Source: Leptodontidium sp. MPI-SDFR-AT-0119
Taxonomy: Eukaryota > Ascomycota > Leotiomycetes > Helotiales > Leptodontidiaceae
Length of the DNA: 64,000 nt
Reading direction: 5' to 3'
NCBI GenBank assembly: GCA_020726505.1
Contig: JAHLEZ010000039.1
Location: forward strand, 248,001 to 312,000
Shown: positions 9,967-22,600 of the stretch, one piece after another
Layout: every line of letters begins with the position of its first letter
Numbering within the stretch: the stretch's first letter is position 1
Translations under genes and position numbers: made by a program
The notes under the pieces: model-generated
Seen by the model: only the letters and a program-made list of their open reading frames with translations
The model's database searches: none
Told to the model about the DNA's origin: nothing

Positions 9967-12237
9967 TCACAATTTCTTCAATTGATGCCCCAATTGTGGA
10001 CCTCCGGAGTGCCCCTTCCTGATTGGTTCCCTGTCCTGATTTCCGCTGCCCTCCCGGCCTGAGGCTGACCGACAGCTTGCAGGTGGAATTGGATCGATCG
10101 TGTTCGGTTCATTGAATGAAAAAAAAACCCCCCCCAAAGACAATGCGAAGGCTGATTCACTTCCCAGATAAAGTAATCTATCTAGCGATCCTACCTTGAG
10201 CTCCTTGTGAACCCCGACATTCATAAGACCAGGCAGGAATTGGAAGAAGCCAGGCCCCATAACTGCAAGGAGACCGTCCCGCTGTCCTGGGACTCGTAGC
10301 TGCATATCCGGTACATTGTATAACCTGCGAGCAACAGCTAGCAGATCAGCCGCAGAGTAGGCCCCTTTCCTACGCATCTGACCACGCTTAGAACCATCAA
10401 GCATTCGCAGTGAGAGTGTCTCCGAAGCACCTCGCGGCCTCTTTCTCTGGAGAATATGATCTAACCGGGAGAGCGTACGCCAGCTTTCTGATGCTCGGTA
10501 ACTCCGGTGTAACAGAGTATTTATAGTGAGTATCGTTGTGCTAGTATACGCATGATTGAAGGTATGGTATGTGTGATTCCTTAGTTCCGCCAATGTAACA
10601 AGATCTAGCTCGTCCTTAATATCCTCCCCTACGCCCTCCTTAAGATTAAAATTCGCCTGTTCTTTGACGGAAAACTTCTCTGTGGTATCGATGCTGCAAA
10701 CTGCCGCTAGTTGGACGTATGCAGGCGTGGCACCTCAGCACGAGTGCATGCTTTCGTTAAATAGGCCGAAAGTGTCCCATTGGCCTACACTGTCCCGTCT
10801 AACTTTGCCTAGAGATATGGAGAGATAAGGGCACCTGGAGTCTGCTGTCGAAGGAACAATTGTCTCAAGGGCAGAATATATATAATGTACGAAAGCAGCA
10901 ACTCCCCGATCGCCTTTAGTAAGGAGCGAATGTTGTCCTTGTACGCGCCAGATTACTGCTGGCCTTTGTGATACTGGGTGTAGATCATGATTAGCTTCTC
11001 CCATAATAATAAATGGCGCTACCGAGTATTGTTTCGCTATATCATTGACAGTAATTCGGGTTCTTGTAGTGGGGGGCCAGGGAGGATATGAAATAGCACT
11101 AACAGTCGCTTTAAGAATTCTTGAGCGTGTGCCTCGTAGATTTCCATGGCCATAGGACACAAGACTATGCTCCTATCCTTAGCCTTAGTCAAGAACATGG
11201 CCCGGAGCTCAGCATTGCCCTGAACCCGCTAGAAAAGAGCGAGCTCAGCACCCTCCAGGAATTCAGAGTTGCCAGGATGAGAGCCACGAGCCTCCAAAGT
11301 CTTCCAGATCTAGATCGTCCTTCAACATCCACGACTCCATTGGGGTTAGGTCCCTTGCTTAGAACAGGAGCTCGTCGTAGAGCAGGGCATGGGCTTGTTG
11401 ATATTCAGAGACCACTAAGTCAAAGATCTGTAACATCCGTAATTCTACTCCGCGATATTCTACTATTTGCCTGTCCAGAGACTACCGAGCCTAGTGTTTG
11501 GCAATTGCAGCCTTTTTAACCTTGAATAGGTACAGCCTTCACTATAGAATATGCCCAAATGGGGTCTCAGTTAACTATCGGAAGAACTTCTTACAGATCT
11601 TAGCGAGAAAGACAGGGATTTGATCTTCGTCGTCCTGCTCTTGGAAACAAGCATAGTCAAAGAGCACAAGCTAAGCAGTCCAAGTCAGAGCTAATAAGTA
11701 GCTATTGAAATCCCTCGGCCCTTCCCACGGACTTTCCTGCTTAGCATGGCGCAGAAACTCAAGACGGGTAATTTAAATAGCACGGTACTAACAGTCTGGC
11801 AGATCAGCGCCAAGCACAATCGCCGGATGGCATGCTTGAGAACTAGCTCCGCCTCTTCTTCATCCTCCAGAGCCAAGGCCTCCATGATCTCGTCCATGGC
11901 CTGGATCTGCTGGGCGGTTAGCTGGATAATATCCCCAGGCAGTACTTAGTCTAGCTGAGCCCGCGTGAAATGACCACCTTTACAATATACTACTTAGTAA
12001 TGGTACACCAATAATTGCTTTATAGTAAGTAGTAAAGTACGTGGCTAGGGCCGACGCCTTAAAATACCAGAACCCGTTTACTTTACCTAATGCCCTAGCA
12101 TAGCATTCGTTCAAGATATTAGCGCGCTACTAGGTTATTTTCTGGTCTAGCGATGTATCGTTATATAACCGGTACGCATCTCTTAAGACGGCCTTAGCTA
12201 CAACCAAGATTCGGACGAGGTTAAGATCCTTAGTATC
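9967..12237 (-). pseudogene. Relic of a telomere-linked RecQ-type (TLH-like) helicase gene
   Basis: Several minus-strand pieces in order match the region upstream of the helicase core in the large fungal RecQ-like proteins often found near telomeres: DTKDLNLVRILVVAKAVLRD (12237-12150), the piece QLTAQQIQAMDEIMEALAL with ALICQTV (about 11930-11790), LVLFDYACFQEQDDEDQ (about 11670), a stretch ending in EIYEAHAQEFLKRLLVLFH (about 11150-11080), then ESWRTLSRLDHILQ and LAVARRLYNVPD (10593-10250). Stops and frame changes separate the pieces. The match ends at LLAVMGP, just before where the ATP-binding GxGSGKS motif would follow; no helicase motif is present. At 12237 it is cut by the solo LTR. The family was recognised from recalled conserved blocks; exact ends are approximate. 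Confidence 0.65.
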
Positions 12238-12470
12238 TGTGACGGTTGGGAGCGCCCAGAGCCTCATTTCCGGTATGCCAGCTAACCGAGCTTTACCGAG
12301 ATTAATTGGCCCCATGGCGCTTCCCCTTTATAAATAGAGCTCTTCTTTTCTTATTTTCTTTCCTACTTAGTTATAGATTCTAAGAGACTTTTGTTATCTT
12401 TATATGTCGTGTATTAATATGTGAGGCCGTTGTCACACGTGATTGCTGTCTTTACAGAGCAAGCGTCACA
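12238..12470 (+). repeat. Solo LTR A with GTATC target duplication
   Basis: A 233 bp LTR beginning TGTGACGG and ending GCGTCACA. The five bases on each side are identical (GTATC at 12233-12237 and 12471-12475), a complete target-site duplication, so this is a solo LTR left by recombination. The left neighbour is helicase relic, so the element inserted into that gene. An inverted copy is split between 13064 and 33212. Confidence 0.88.
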
Positions 12471-13063
12471 GTATCCTTATTACCCGTATTAAGCTTTTTC
12501 TTCGGTAGTAGTTTATACGAGCTCTAGATCTCCTCGTTCTTTAGCGTAACTATATGGGATAAAAAGTGCGTTAAATCGTATAATTATAATACCCTTTCCG
12601 ATCTTAAATCTATAATATCTTGAATTATAATTACTTACTTCTTAAGATCACATTTCACATCCTTATAATTCTTCTCTAGTTTCTTAAATAACTTCTTCTC
12701 GGGCTCTATTTTATGTGATATTAAGCGATTTATAGATCCCTTTAAAAAATGTAGTCACGTGAAAAGCTCTAATTGGCCGCAGCTAGTGGCCCGTCGCCGG
12801 CTGTAGGAACACTAAAATCCTCGGCTTTCCGCTTAGTAATACTCGCAAGTAGTCGTTACGTACTTATAAATATTTCCTCGCGTTTAGACGCATTTTTTAC
12901 TTAATTATAATACGACTAATACTATTAATATAAACTCTTACCTTCCGATTTAGTGTAGGTCGTGTAATTAGAATCGACCTATTATCGAATTTACTACGAA
13001 TCGCCTTAGTGCTTAATACAAGACGTGTAATAAGCACAGGGTATATCCGTTACGAGTAGTTTT
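12471..13063. other. RIP-like AT-rich spacer between two LTRs
   Basis: No gene. The sequence is rich in TA dinucleotides and stop codons in all frames, as in the neighbouring transposons. It may be the continuation of the helicase gene or another element, too mutated to recognise. Confidence 0.5.
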
Positions 13064-13114
13064 TGTGACGCTTATTTTGTAAAGACAGTAATCACGTGTG
13101 ACAGCGGCCTCACA
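13064..13114 (-). repeat. Left piece of LTR B (inverted copy of LTR A)
   Basis: Begins TGTGACGCTT, the reverse complement of the LTR A end, and stays aligned up to GCGGCCTCACA at 13114. There it is interrupted by the next insertion and resumes at 33029 with TATTAATACACGACAT, exactly where LTR A continues. No matching duplication flanks the whole of LTR B. Confidence 0.85.
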
Positions 13115-13314
13115 TGTTACGGCTGGCAAGAGGTTGATACGGCGAGTAGACTCTAGCTTTGTATTTAGACCTAAAGCTACGCTCAGAATCGAGAAGAAAA
13201 GACAAGGAGGAAAGGAGAGCTCTCTGTAAGGCAGGGCTCGAGTATATATACATAAAGGACCCTCCTAATGGGGCCTAGCGTAGTCGCGTGCTATTCACGT
13301 CAATATGTCGCAGG
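13115..13314 (+). repeat. Left piece of solo LTR C (TGTTACG...CGTAACA)
   Basis: Starts TGTTACGGCTGG at 13115; its other end, GGTCGTAACA, lies at 33023. Both outer sides carry TCACA (13110-13114 and 33024-33028), the target duplication made in LTR B. The two pieces total about 300 bp, with termini that are inverted complements, so this looks like a solo LTR of another family. Its interior was later hit by element D. A fragment of its first 50 bases recurs at 55840. Confidence 0.82.
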
Positions 13315-13563
13315 TGTGACGACTGTCGCTACCCAGAGCCTCATTTCCACCGGCTCCACTTAGTATTGCCCGATCGGGACGTACCGAGATTACTATAGTG
13401 CTAAGTATACTAACCTCTTATATATAAACTTATTCTTTCCTTACCTTCTTTCCTCTATGGTTGTAGATTCTAAGTTAATACTTAGTATTGTTATATGTCT
13501 CTTATATTAATATATAAGGCGTCAGTTACACGTAATTGCCGTCTTTTTAAGGCAAGCGTTATA
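13315..13563 (+). repeat. 5' LTR of element D
   Basis: Starts TGTGACGACTGTCGC and ends GCAAGCGTTATA. The right copy ends GCGTCACA; the differences are C to T changes. Blocks such as CAGAGCCTCATTTCC and the GCAAGCG end are shared with LTR A, so D belongs to a sister family. Confidence 0.92.
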
Positions 13564-13799
13564 TTATTTACAACTCTTTTCTTTACGTCTAAGAAGATAG
13601 TAAATATCCCTCGCCCCTTAATTCTCTTGTGAGTAGTTACGACCTAAAAGCTTAAATATAAGAAAGGCCTATACTGAGCTTTATAGCTTAACGAATAGTA
13701 GTATTAAAACCCTTATTAATAACGAAGTCAATATTTACTTCGTTATTATTACCCTTATTCTCCTCCCCGACCTCCGCCTTTACATAACGAAGTCGAAAC

Positions 13800-15211
13800 C
13801 CTCTCTTCGCCGGACCTCTCCCTTTAACTCGCTAAGTCAAGCCGAAAGTCGTCCCTCCTCTAGTAAAGCGACCCGTTATAAACGACGTTAATATATCGTT
13901 TACTTCTTTTTCCGTCCCCTTACTTAACTCTCTTAATACTAATAATCTTATAGTTAATACTTATACTAATACGCCAAGGAGTAGTATAAAGCTTATAAGG
14001 ACATATATAAGAGAGATACTATAAGAAAGCCGACTTTGTATCTTAAATGAGTAGCTCGCGAAGAGTTATATAAAGAACTAATAGTTAAAGTTATCGCTCT
14101 AATAATAGCGACTTACGACTAACGAGCCTTTACTACGTAAATCCGCCCTAAGATTTATAACTTTCTAAAAAAGAAACACACTCCTTTATCCTTTAATTAA
14201 GAAAACTCCTGCCCTTAAACTAAATAAAGGCAAAGGTAAAGTATAAAGTGCTCTTGACCTTAGTAGACTATTAAACGACAATAGTAATAATAACTACTAA
14301 CCTCCTCACATCCCAAGTCGTTATTCCCCCTCTTTCTCTAAAATGTCCTAGATATTTATAACCTCACAAATCGAGAAGATCCCTAACCTAAATAATAAGC
14401 TTTTAGACAGTATTAACTATAGTCCACGTCTATAAGAAGTCTAAGTCTAGAACGCCTTACGCTAGTACGACTAATACTTCGTTAACGACAACTACTAAAA
14501 AGACTAGCTACTAGCACAAATAAAAGAAACAGCTCGCACGTTCTTAAAACCCTCCTTTTTATCCCCGACGCTTAATAATAACGAAAACATCACAGATACG
14601 CTCGACTTAGTTAACTAAGTAATTAAATTCTTAATTAACCCTTATAAGTAATAGATAGCGTGTAACCTTTACTTCGCGTTAAAGATAAAAGTCGTAAGAC
14701 AAACCTTTTAGGACTTTTACTAATAGTTTAGAATTCTTACTAACTAAGGCGACGTAACTAATAACTTAATACTTAAAATAAACTTACAAGACAAACTTCT
14801 GTCCCGCCTATATAAGTAATTATTCTATAAGTATTAAAGAGCTAAAACTTTAAAAGAGTATATAAGAGCAATTCAAGCCGAAGACTAAGGATAAATTATA
14901 AAGAGTACTATTTACGCTAGTCACTCTAGCCCCTTAATAATAAGTATAAATTCCCATCCCCGGTCCTAAGTTAATATCTCTTTAAAGACCACGGGAAAGT
15001 CACTCTAAGCTTTTATTACTTTTTCGTCCTAGTGACAAGAGACTAGCTAACCCTTAGGTTAATAAATTTTTACATAAGCCGACACACCTCGTGCCTAAAC
15101 ACTAACAAATGCCCCACAGCATTTCGCCTAACGGCCCCTTAATTATAGTTATGCCTCCCGCCTAAACGAAATAGAAGTAAGCGCCGACGACGGCGGTCTT
15201 ATGTCTAATAG
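13800..15211 (+). pseudogene. Gag-like remains of element D
   Basis: The stretch between the 5' LTR and the inner element lies where Gag should be. The translation is full of stops, and only a Cys-containing piece near 15.1 kb hints at a zinc knuckle. The call rests mainly on position. Confidence 0.45.
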
Positions 15212-15491
15212 TATGGGAGGGACGAACCCCAATCCACACAACAAGAGGGTAGCATGTAGCGAGCCACCGGAGGAGATTCTAAGCTCTGTAAATAACAGAT
15301 CAATCAAATCTAAAGATATCACATATCTAGAGAGTACGAATCGGCAAAAGAGGGGAGGGAAAAGGTTCTAATAAATAAAATATATCTAGTGTTACGTTCT
15401 TAACGTTCTGTAGTTAAGTGTTAGCTCCTTATATGTGCGAAGGACTAGCGCAGTCATGTGACAAAAGAAATCAAGGGCTGTCCCCACCACA
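15212..15491 (-). repeat. 3' LTR of element E (left copy)
   Basis: Begins TATGGGAGGGAC and ends CTGTCCCCACCACA. It aligns over its whole length with 27076-27355; the few differences are transitions typical of RIP. In the element's own orientation it is the downstream LTR, since the polypurine tract lies next to its inner side. Confidence 0.92.
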
Positions 15492-15510
15492 TACGTCCCC
15501 CCCTTCAAAG
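15492..15510 (-). other. Polypurine tract of element E
   Basis: On the minus strand CTTTGAAGGGGGGGACGTA lies directly before the LTR, the expected place and composition for the plus-strand primer. Similar C7 runs occur inside the element at about 18645 and 22573. Confidence 0.75.
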
Positions 15511-18500
15511 ACTCTACTCGCCCTCGAGCAATATATACCAAAAAGAAGTAAACAGCCAATTAGAGCGTCTTAAATCGTCAGCAGGATGTTATACAGCCAG
15601 TGTATGCGAAGTCCCGTGATAGTTGACCTGTCACCTTTGAAGCAAACAATCGTCTCGCTTAGCACCTTCCTGCCCCCCTACATAAGGCTGGCTCTCCCCC
15701 ACTAACCTTCTAACTTTAACTTTCTAAATATAATAATCTCTCCTTAACACTATTCTCTTTATAAAGCACCTTAACGTGTCTTGATCTCTTTCCTCCTTCT
15801 TTTTATTAATCAAATAACACCTCCTACACCTTCTCTCGTTATAACACCTCTAAGAAAGCAAACTTCCCCGCCAAGCTCATGTTAAGATCGACTTTACTAT
15901 CACTTTTCTTTACACTATTAAGGCAAGATCTCCTTCCGTTTAATAATGACTTTAGTTACTATGACTCTAGTACTCTTAGAGGTCTCTTTACTACTAACTT
16001 CTTTATATTTAGTACCTTTAGGATAACAACTTTAGCCTTCACTATCAACTTCAGCGCGCTATTAGAGCTCAACACCTTTAACTTCGCTGTTGCTTAGTCG
16101 TAGAGGTGACGTAGCGGAGAGCTTTTCCTTACTTTTCTTCCTGTCGAGCAACAACTTCAATATAACACCTGCGTTGACCTGTGCGCAGTCTCTCCTCAGT
16201 ATTCCGCACCTTAATCTTTAAACAGTAACTTCAGTATGAAGTTAAGTCGCCTTAACGCGGTGAGTTGACCTTCCACAACACTATCTGAGCTCTGCTAACT
16301 CGTCGTAGACCTTCGAGAAGAGTCCTTCGTTGTCAGCTACCTTGGAAGTGCCATCAAAATCAGTTCGCTTTATCTTAGCCCAAACGCTCTTAGCTTCAAC
16401 ACTAAAGGTTAATACTATAGAGGTCTTAACGCGCCTTAACTTCGTGAGTTATACTCCTATCGCTTCTCCTATACTTGACTAGCCATCTACAAATTATACC
16501 AACACCTTTCCTACACTAATCGTAGTGCGACTACTGTCTTCAGTCCTTAACTCGTGTTTTGAGAAGTAACTAAAGTGAACTCTAAAACTTTACCTTGACG
16601 TTATCTAACTAAGTATTAAACTATCTAACCTCTTCGTAACGCTAGTGCTTACATTCTCTTTATAAGTCAAGGAAACGATACTATCTGTCTTCTTTAGGTT
16701 CGTAAACCAATAGGAATCAAGGCCACCTCGTGCGACTACCCACATTAAACTCCACCCCTCGGGTTTAGAACGTGTGTATTACGCCGTACTAATCTTCCCT
16801 TAGTAATAGGTCACTAAGTAGTTTTCGGGTCCCTCCACAGATACGCTCTTGTTACACCTGCGCAAGTCATACTATTAAAGATAGGTGGCATTATTCCGCC
16901 AGTCTCTTATTAATCAGTTAGTTAGATAGAGTAAAGGCTAGATCCGCCAATTTCGAAGGTTTATAATAGAAAGCCGGGAGGAATAAGTAAACTAACGGTC
17001 GTAATACGCCGAGTAGGGTTAGGAGGCTACAATAAGTTCTTAGTTCTTAGTATAATAGAAATGGCCCCTTCTCCCCTTGACAGGTAAGTCACCTCCCGTT
17101 ATTGAAGTTAATAAAGGGTCTTTAAAACAACTAAGCTTTCTAGGGGCAAAAGAGTTTAGTCAACTCAAGTACTATTAAGTTAGTAGTAACTAAGCATAGG
17201 ATAATATACTGTGGGGTCTTATTGGCTAGAGATCTTCTCGGAATAATAGTTCAGTTATAGTTAAGGTCTCTTAATTACTTTAGTTCTTTAATAAGGGTTA
17301 AAGAACTTATTGTTAATCTTGAGGTCGAAGCTAGACTTGACTCTCGACCGGTTACTTTGTGGGTTGTTGGCTTTGTCCCTATCCGTTCTACTTAACGACA
17401 CCTCTCGGAATAATATAATAGGCGGTAACGAAACATCTATAAGAACACTTAAGGTCGCACCCTTAGCCTTAATTAGTTACTAGTACTTATTACTGAACTT
17501 GGCTAGAGGTCGAAAGTATAGAGTCTTTATTACTTTAGCGATGTTAATACAAGCCTAGAATAGCGGCACTCTTACTTGTAGGTCTGTTATAGTCGCAGAA
17601 CTATTATATTATATTTGAAAGTTGTTTATAATTTGCAGTCTCTTATTAGCACTCTAAGTGCGAAGTATATTACCTCTTGTCTACTAACACCAGTGAACGG
17701 CAAAAGAAGTCTTTATTCTTTTAGACTTTCTGACGGGAAGGGACTAGGAGGTATCGACGTATATATAGAAGGGGCCCTAACTTAGTAGGCGAGAGACTTT
17801 AAATAGAGCTAATTAGGGGTAGTCGACTAACACTCGATCCCTGAAAGGTTCACTAGTTAGGGGTCGTCGGCTAATAGCATACTCAAATCTCTAGTACGTG
17901 GGGTGGGGTTAACGTTGGCTATATTGTGGTTATTGACTTAAGGTTTCAGAGAGCACGGCTCTAATTCCGAGCGTGTTATTGGCTCTTCGCTAGGAGATTT
18001 CCTAGACTTTTGCCTGCCTTATATAAATCGTGTGATTTACTTATTAATTCAAGGCTAATTTGTCGATAGTGCTCTTAGTATTGTCTTTTATAAATCGCTG
18101 TGCGCTATATTAGGGTTTAATAGCTTTATAAGTGTTAACTTTGTCCCTGGGAATAATGGACTTACTTTATTGTTTTTTCTCTTTTTATTAATTACCGAGA
18201 GTTAGCGCCTAAGTATATTGCGTCTATATTCTTCGAGGTGTCTAACACGTTAGACTCGAATTTCTGGCCTAGGCCACAAGTTCAACCTGCTGTTTTAGAA
18301 TCTAGTCCTGCGGATTGAGCCTGATAACTAGCCCATTTAAACGAAATTACTTTCTGCCGCCTAGAATATCACTAGCTTAATAATAGCAGTCTCGTTTTAA
18401 ACCTATTGTATATTCGCATACGGCAGGTAGTCTATAAGGGCGCTAGTTTCTTATTAAGTTTTGCTCCGAGAAATAGGTGTTCTTGTAACGTAGGGCCAAT

Positions 18501-18640
18501 GTTCTCTCTAACTTACTCAGGGCTACATAGGCTCTTCTTCGTGTTTATTATAGTACTAAGGTGTCCTAAATTGTAGTTCTTAGCAGTACGAAGTCGGTTT
18601 AGCGATTATTTTAATGATTTTAATGTGCGGCAGTATGTCG
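15511..18640 (-). other. Extra 3.1 kb between Pol and 3' LTR of element E
   Basis: This stretch lies downstream of where the integrase should end. On the minus strand one frame around 18.1-17.0 kb is unusually open for this region, with only RIP-type stops, so an additional reading frame is possible. No family could be recognised. A second polypurine-like run at about 18645 marks its upstream edge. Confidence 0.4.
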
Positions 18641-21600
18641 TCCCCCCCTTTAAAGACTAGGGGTGCGTCCTCGTACCAGCTCCTTAACACTAAAGCGTTA
18701 ATACCGACGTGTTAACTTCAAGTTTCGTGTCGCGACAGTTACTTATAGAAGTAAGTGACAGTTATCGGGGCTAAGTTTATTTAGCTGAAGAAATGTTGTC
18801 GGCGACACTAGCGTGTGGAGCGTGTATGTTTATTCCGAGTCAAACACTACTCAGTACTCGCTACGCTACTGTACTAACAATTCAGGGACTCTAATCACTA
18901 TCTTATTATCCCTAACACGCTATATCGTCGGAATTATAGGGTTCTCTAAGAATTCGGGGTTATTAAGGTATTACAAATTAATGTCTAGTTTAAGATTTAG
19001 AGAGGTTAAGTTGTCGTCTTCACTAGAGGCCTCTCTCACTTTATCGCTATTGTTGTAAATGAAGTTGTTCTTTTTATAAAAGAGCTTAAGCTTATTACCG
19101 GCGAAGGTTTATTATAGCCAGGGGCTATTATCGCCGAGTTCCTTGAGTTTATAATAGCCTTTATTAGTGTAGGTTTTAGTAATCTCGTAAGGACCTAGCC
19201 ACTTGAAGTCGAGTGCTCGGTTTAAGGACATATCATTCTCTCGTACTAAGTCCTAGCGAAAGACTAAGTCTTTCTTTTTAAATAGTCTCTTTTATATGTC
19301 GTGTTTGAGATTAAAGGCTTCCTTGCCTTCTTGACAACGCCGAGTCTTCCTAAAGATAGCCTTATTAATATATTCCTGTCTCATCTGAAACTATATAGCC
19401 CTAAGCTATAGTAACTTCGATTAGTCACGAACCTCCTTAATAAATAACGTTCTTTATATTAAGTTTCTTGTCTTAATAAATAAGATCGCCTCCCTGCTGT
19501 ATATTATATAGAATAGTGTGTAACTAGTTAGACTATGTATAGTAGTTCTATTAATAAATAACACTACGGAAAGGTTATTAGTCTAACGTCCTTTTATTTT
19601 TGACAAGGCATTCTTAATAAGTCTATAGCCTCGTTTGATTATTCCGTTGGCTCTGGCGTTATACGCCGAGATTTTAATTCGCTCGACCTCTATTCTGTTA
19701 AGTAGCCCCAGCACTTCCCCTATATTCTTAGTTCCTTTATCTATAATAAGTCTCTAAAACAACTTATAATAATAAATAATATCTTCCTAGATAAAAGTAG
19801 TAATGTGTTTGGCCTCTCTAGTAAAGAGAGCTTTAGCTTTAGCCTATCTACTTATATTGTCTCTTACAATAACAAAGTAGCCTTTTCCCTTGTGTAATAA
19901 TATATAAGTAACATCCAATGCCTACTTTTCTATAAGTCCATTTAATACTATAAAGTAAAGAGGCTCCTTAAGACGTTTCGCTAATCGGAGTTAACAATTC
20001 TTACACGTTTAGACGTATTTTATATAATTAGTAAATAGTCCCTTCTAAAAGTACTATGTGGCGATATAGTAGTAGGTGCTTTCTCTCCTTTTATAACTAG
20101 AATTGTTATAGTAACTCTAAAGTATAATTTCCTTCTCCTTATTAGTGTTAACAACAAGCTTAACAATAGAACCTTTTATAGGGAGCCTCTAAATCTGGCG
20201 ACTGTACACACTGTAGTTTAAAGCTTCCCTTTTAAAGACTCGAAACTACTTTCTAGTCATATCCTTAAAAGTCTTAAGTGTCGTTAGGTATCAGGCAATT
20301 TACTGGTATCTTTCGCTATATTTATTGGTTAAGACAAGTAGCCCTTCTCTATTAGAGCTTAAACTATTAGAGGAGCTAAGTTCCCCTTCGTCTCTTAAGT
20401 ATTATACTTTTGCTTTTATATTTAATAAGATATCGTTTCGTTTGCGTAGTTTAGGGTCTATTGTTACTTCTTCGGATTCTGAATTAGTAAGTTCTTTGGC
20501 GTTAAATGCTTTTACAAGGTAAATCTTATAAGCTCTTAACTCGGAAAGTATCTAATCCTCGTCTATATTACTCTCTTCTGGCGTGTCGTTAGTATGCCTT
20601 AGCCTCTTAGAGAGCTAATTAGCAACGACGTATATTAAGCCTTTAATATGCCGAACTTCGAAATTAAACAAGTGTATTTAAGCAAGTTATCTAGTAAGTA
20701 AGGCGCTAAGATAATCGTGGGCGGCTCTATTTAGTTGAATAACTAAGGTGTTAGCGTCTATTTTAATAACAAAGTGTACGCTAACGAGCTAGATTTTGAG
20801 CTTCTTTAAAATATAAAGTATGCCTTTATACTCTCACTTAGTAGCATTATACTTAACTTTAGTCTTACTTTAAAAACCACTCTCGTACCTCGCAAGTCGT
20901 ATCTTATTCGTTAAAGGGTCTCTTTGGCCGAGGAAACCTCCCTAACCTGTACTACTCGAGTTAACACCGACAATTATTTCTCTAGCACCCTCGCTATAAT
21001 CGATCTAATATAGAACTAGAAACAAGTATAATATATTTTTAAGAGTTTATATTACTTTGTCGTGAATTTTTAGGTCTTAGAAGAACTTAACTCCTTTTCT
21101 AAATAGTACGTATAATAGCTTAGCGATTAGTCGGAAGTTTTTAATTTAAATTTAGAAGTAAACAATAAGGCCTAAGAATGCCTTGACTTCTGTTAAGTTG
21201 CCTAGTGGGTTTTAGTTCTTAATTTTAACTAAGTGTCTCGCTGAAGGTTCTCTCTCCTTAGAGTTATAGGCGTATCTTATAATGTTTATACCGTTTAAAT
21301 AAAACTGAGACTTCGGGCCGATAGTAGCACCTGCTCTTTCTAAGCGTTCTAGTGTCTTATCGAGGTTCTGAATATACTCTAAGATAAATCTTCGGATTCC
21401 GGGACGAGCTTCTTCTTAGTTATAGTCTATATATAGTCCTTTAACTCTTACATTATCTAAGAATAGTATAAACACGCTAAGAATTAGTGGCTTTAGTATA
21501 TAAGTAATTGTTCTAACAAACTAAGTAATAGAGTTTATAACACCTTAAGAGAGAGTTATATTCTTAATTAGGCTTACGTTTAGAATATAAAAAGTAGTTA

Positions 21601-22600
21601 TATTTCGGCTAAACTTATGGAGAGTTTGTTAATTATAGCCGGAGTATAAGTCAACAAGGCTAGCGACGTGACAACCGGCGAATTCTTTAGAGAACTTATT
21701 TATTAAAAGTAGAAGATTAACATCCCTTTATATAACGGCATTTAGTATAGTAGTTAAGTTAATAAGTCTATATTTTCTAGATTCCTTCTTTTTCACTAAA
21801 AACTAAGTATTTTAGTATAGGCCTTCAGAAAGCTTAAGAACACCCTTATCGAGACGCTCTTATACTATCTTCGTGACTTCTGGGACTAAAGCTCGTGGTA
21901 ACGGAAAGTTAGGGGCTTACTAAGCTTTGTATTTAATAGTCTTAATAACGACTAGGGGGGAGACATCTTCGTAGAATCTACTACATTTGGGCTAGTCGAA
22001 CGCTATAGCTCCTTCTCTATTAATCATCATTTCATCGAAGAGAGCTCTCTCTTTAGGTTATAACAGCTTCCCGACGTTAAGTTTGGCTAGTCTCTCCGGC
22101 GTAAGTCGGGAGTTACAGGGTATATTAGTAAAGCGTAGTAATAACAAATCTTGATATTTCCTTAACTATTTTTACTTAGTCCCTCTGTCTTTTAATCTCT
22201 TATACTAATTATCCCTCCCTCCCAGGGGGTCGCCTATAAGGTCGGCTTCGTTAACTGGCTGGACTTTCTTGGCTTTCGATTTGTATATAGTGTTAATCTA
22301 AGTAATAGTGTTCTAAGTACTCCGAAAGGGGTTCTTAATCGGGAGATCGTTATAGTTCTTCGTCTATTCGAAAGTAAGCGTAGCTTTAGTCAAAGAACTA
22401 ACTCTAAAAGCTCTAGGAAAGAATAGTTCTATAATTGACTTCTCTTCTAAGAATATGTCTGAGATTGCCTTTTACTGAAAATTATTAAGTACTAATTTTA
22501 GGACGTAAAACTCTCTTTTTAAGTACTTAATAAGAATAGTATCGCCTTTATTATTATCACTTAGCACCGCTTCGTCCCCCCCTTTATAAAGCTTGCCCCT
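18641..22600 (-). pseudogene. Pol remains of element E (RT, RNase H, integrase)
   Basis: Minus-strand translation near 22.1-21.0 kb follows the order of fungal gypsy reverse transcriptases: RERLDKGV in the variant ERLDKGVLKLSEG, FLVKKKE, EEFAGCHVASLVDLYSGY, the FLDNVRVKGLY stretch, then FILEYIQNLDKTLERLERAG and TIGPKSQF. RNase H and integrase should follow toward 19 kb but are only vaguely visible. Many in-frame TAA/TAG codons make the frame non-functional. Confidence 0.85.
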
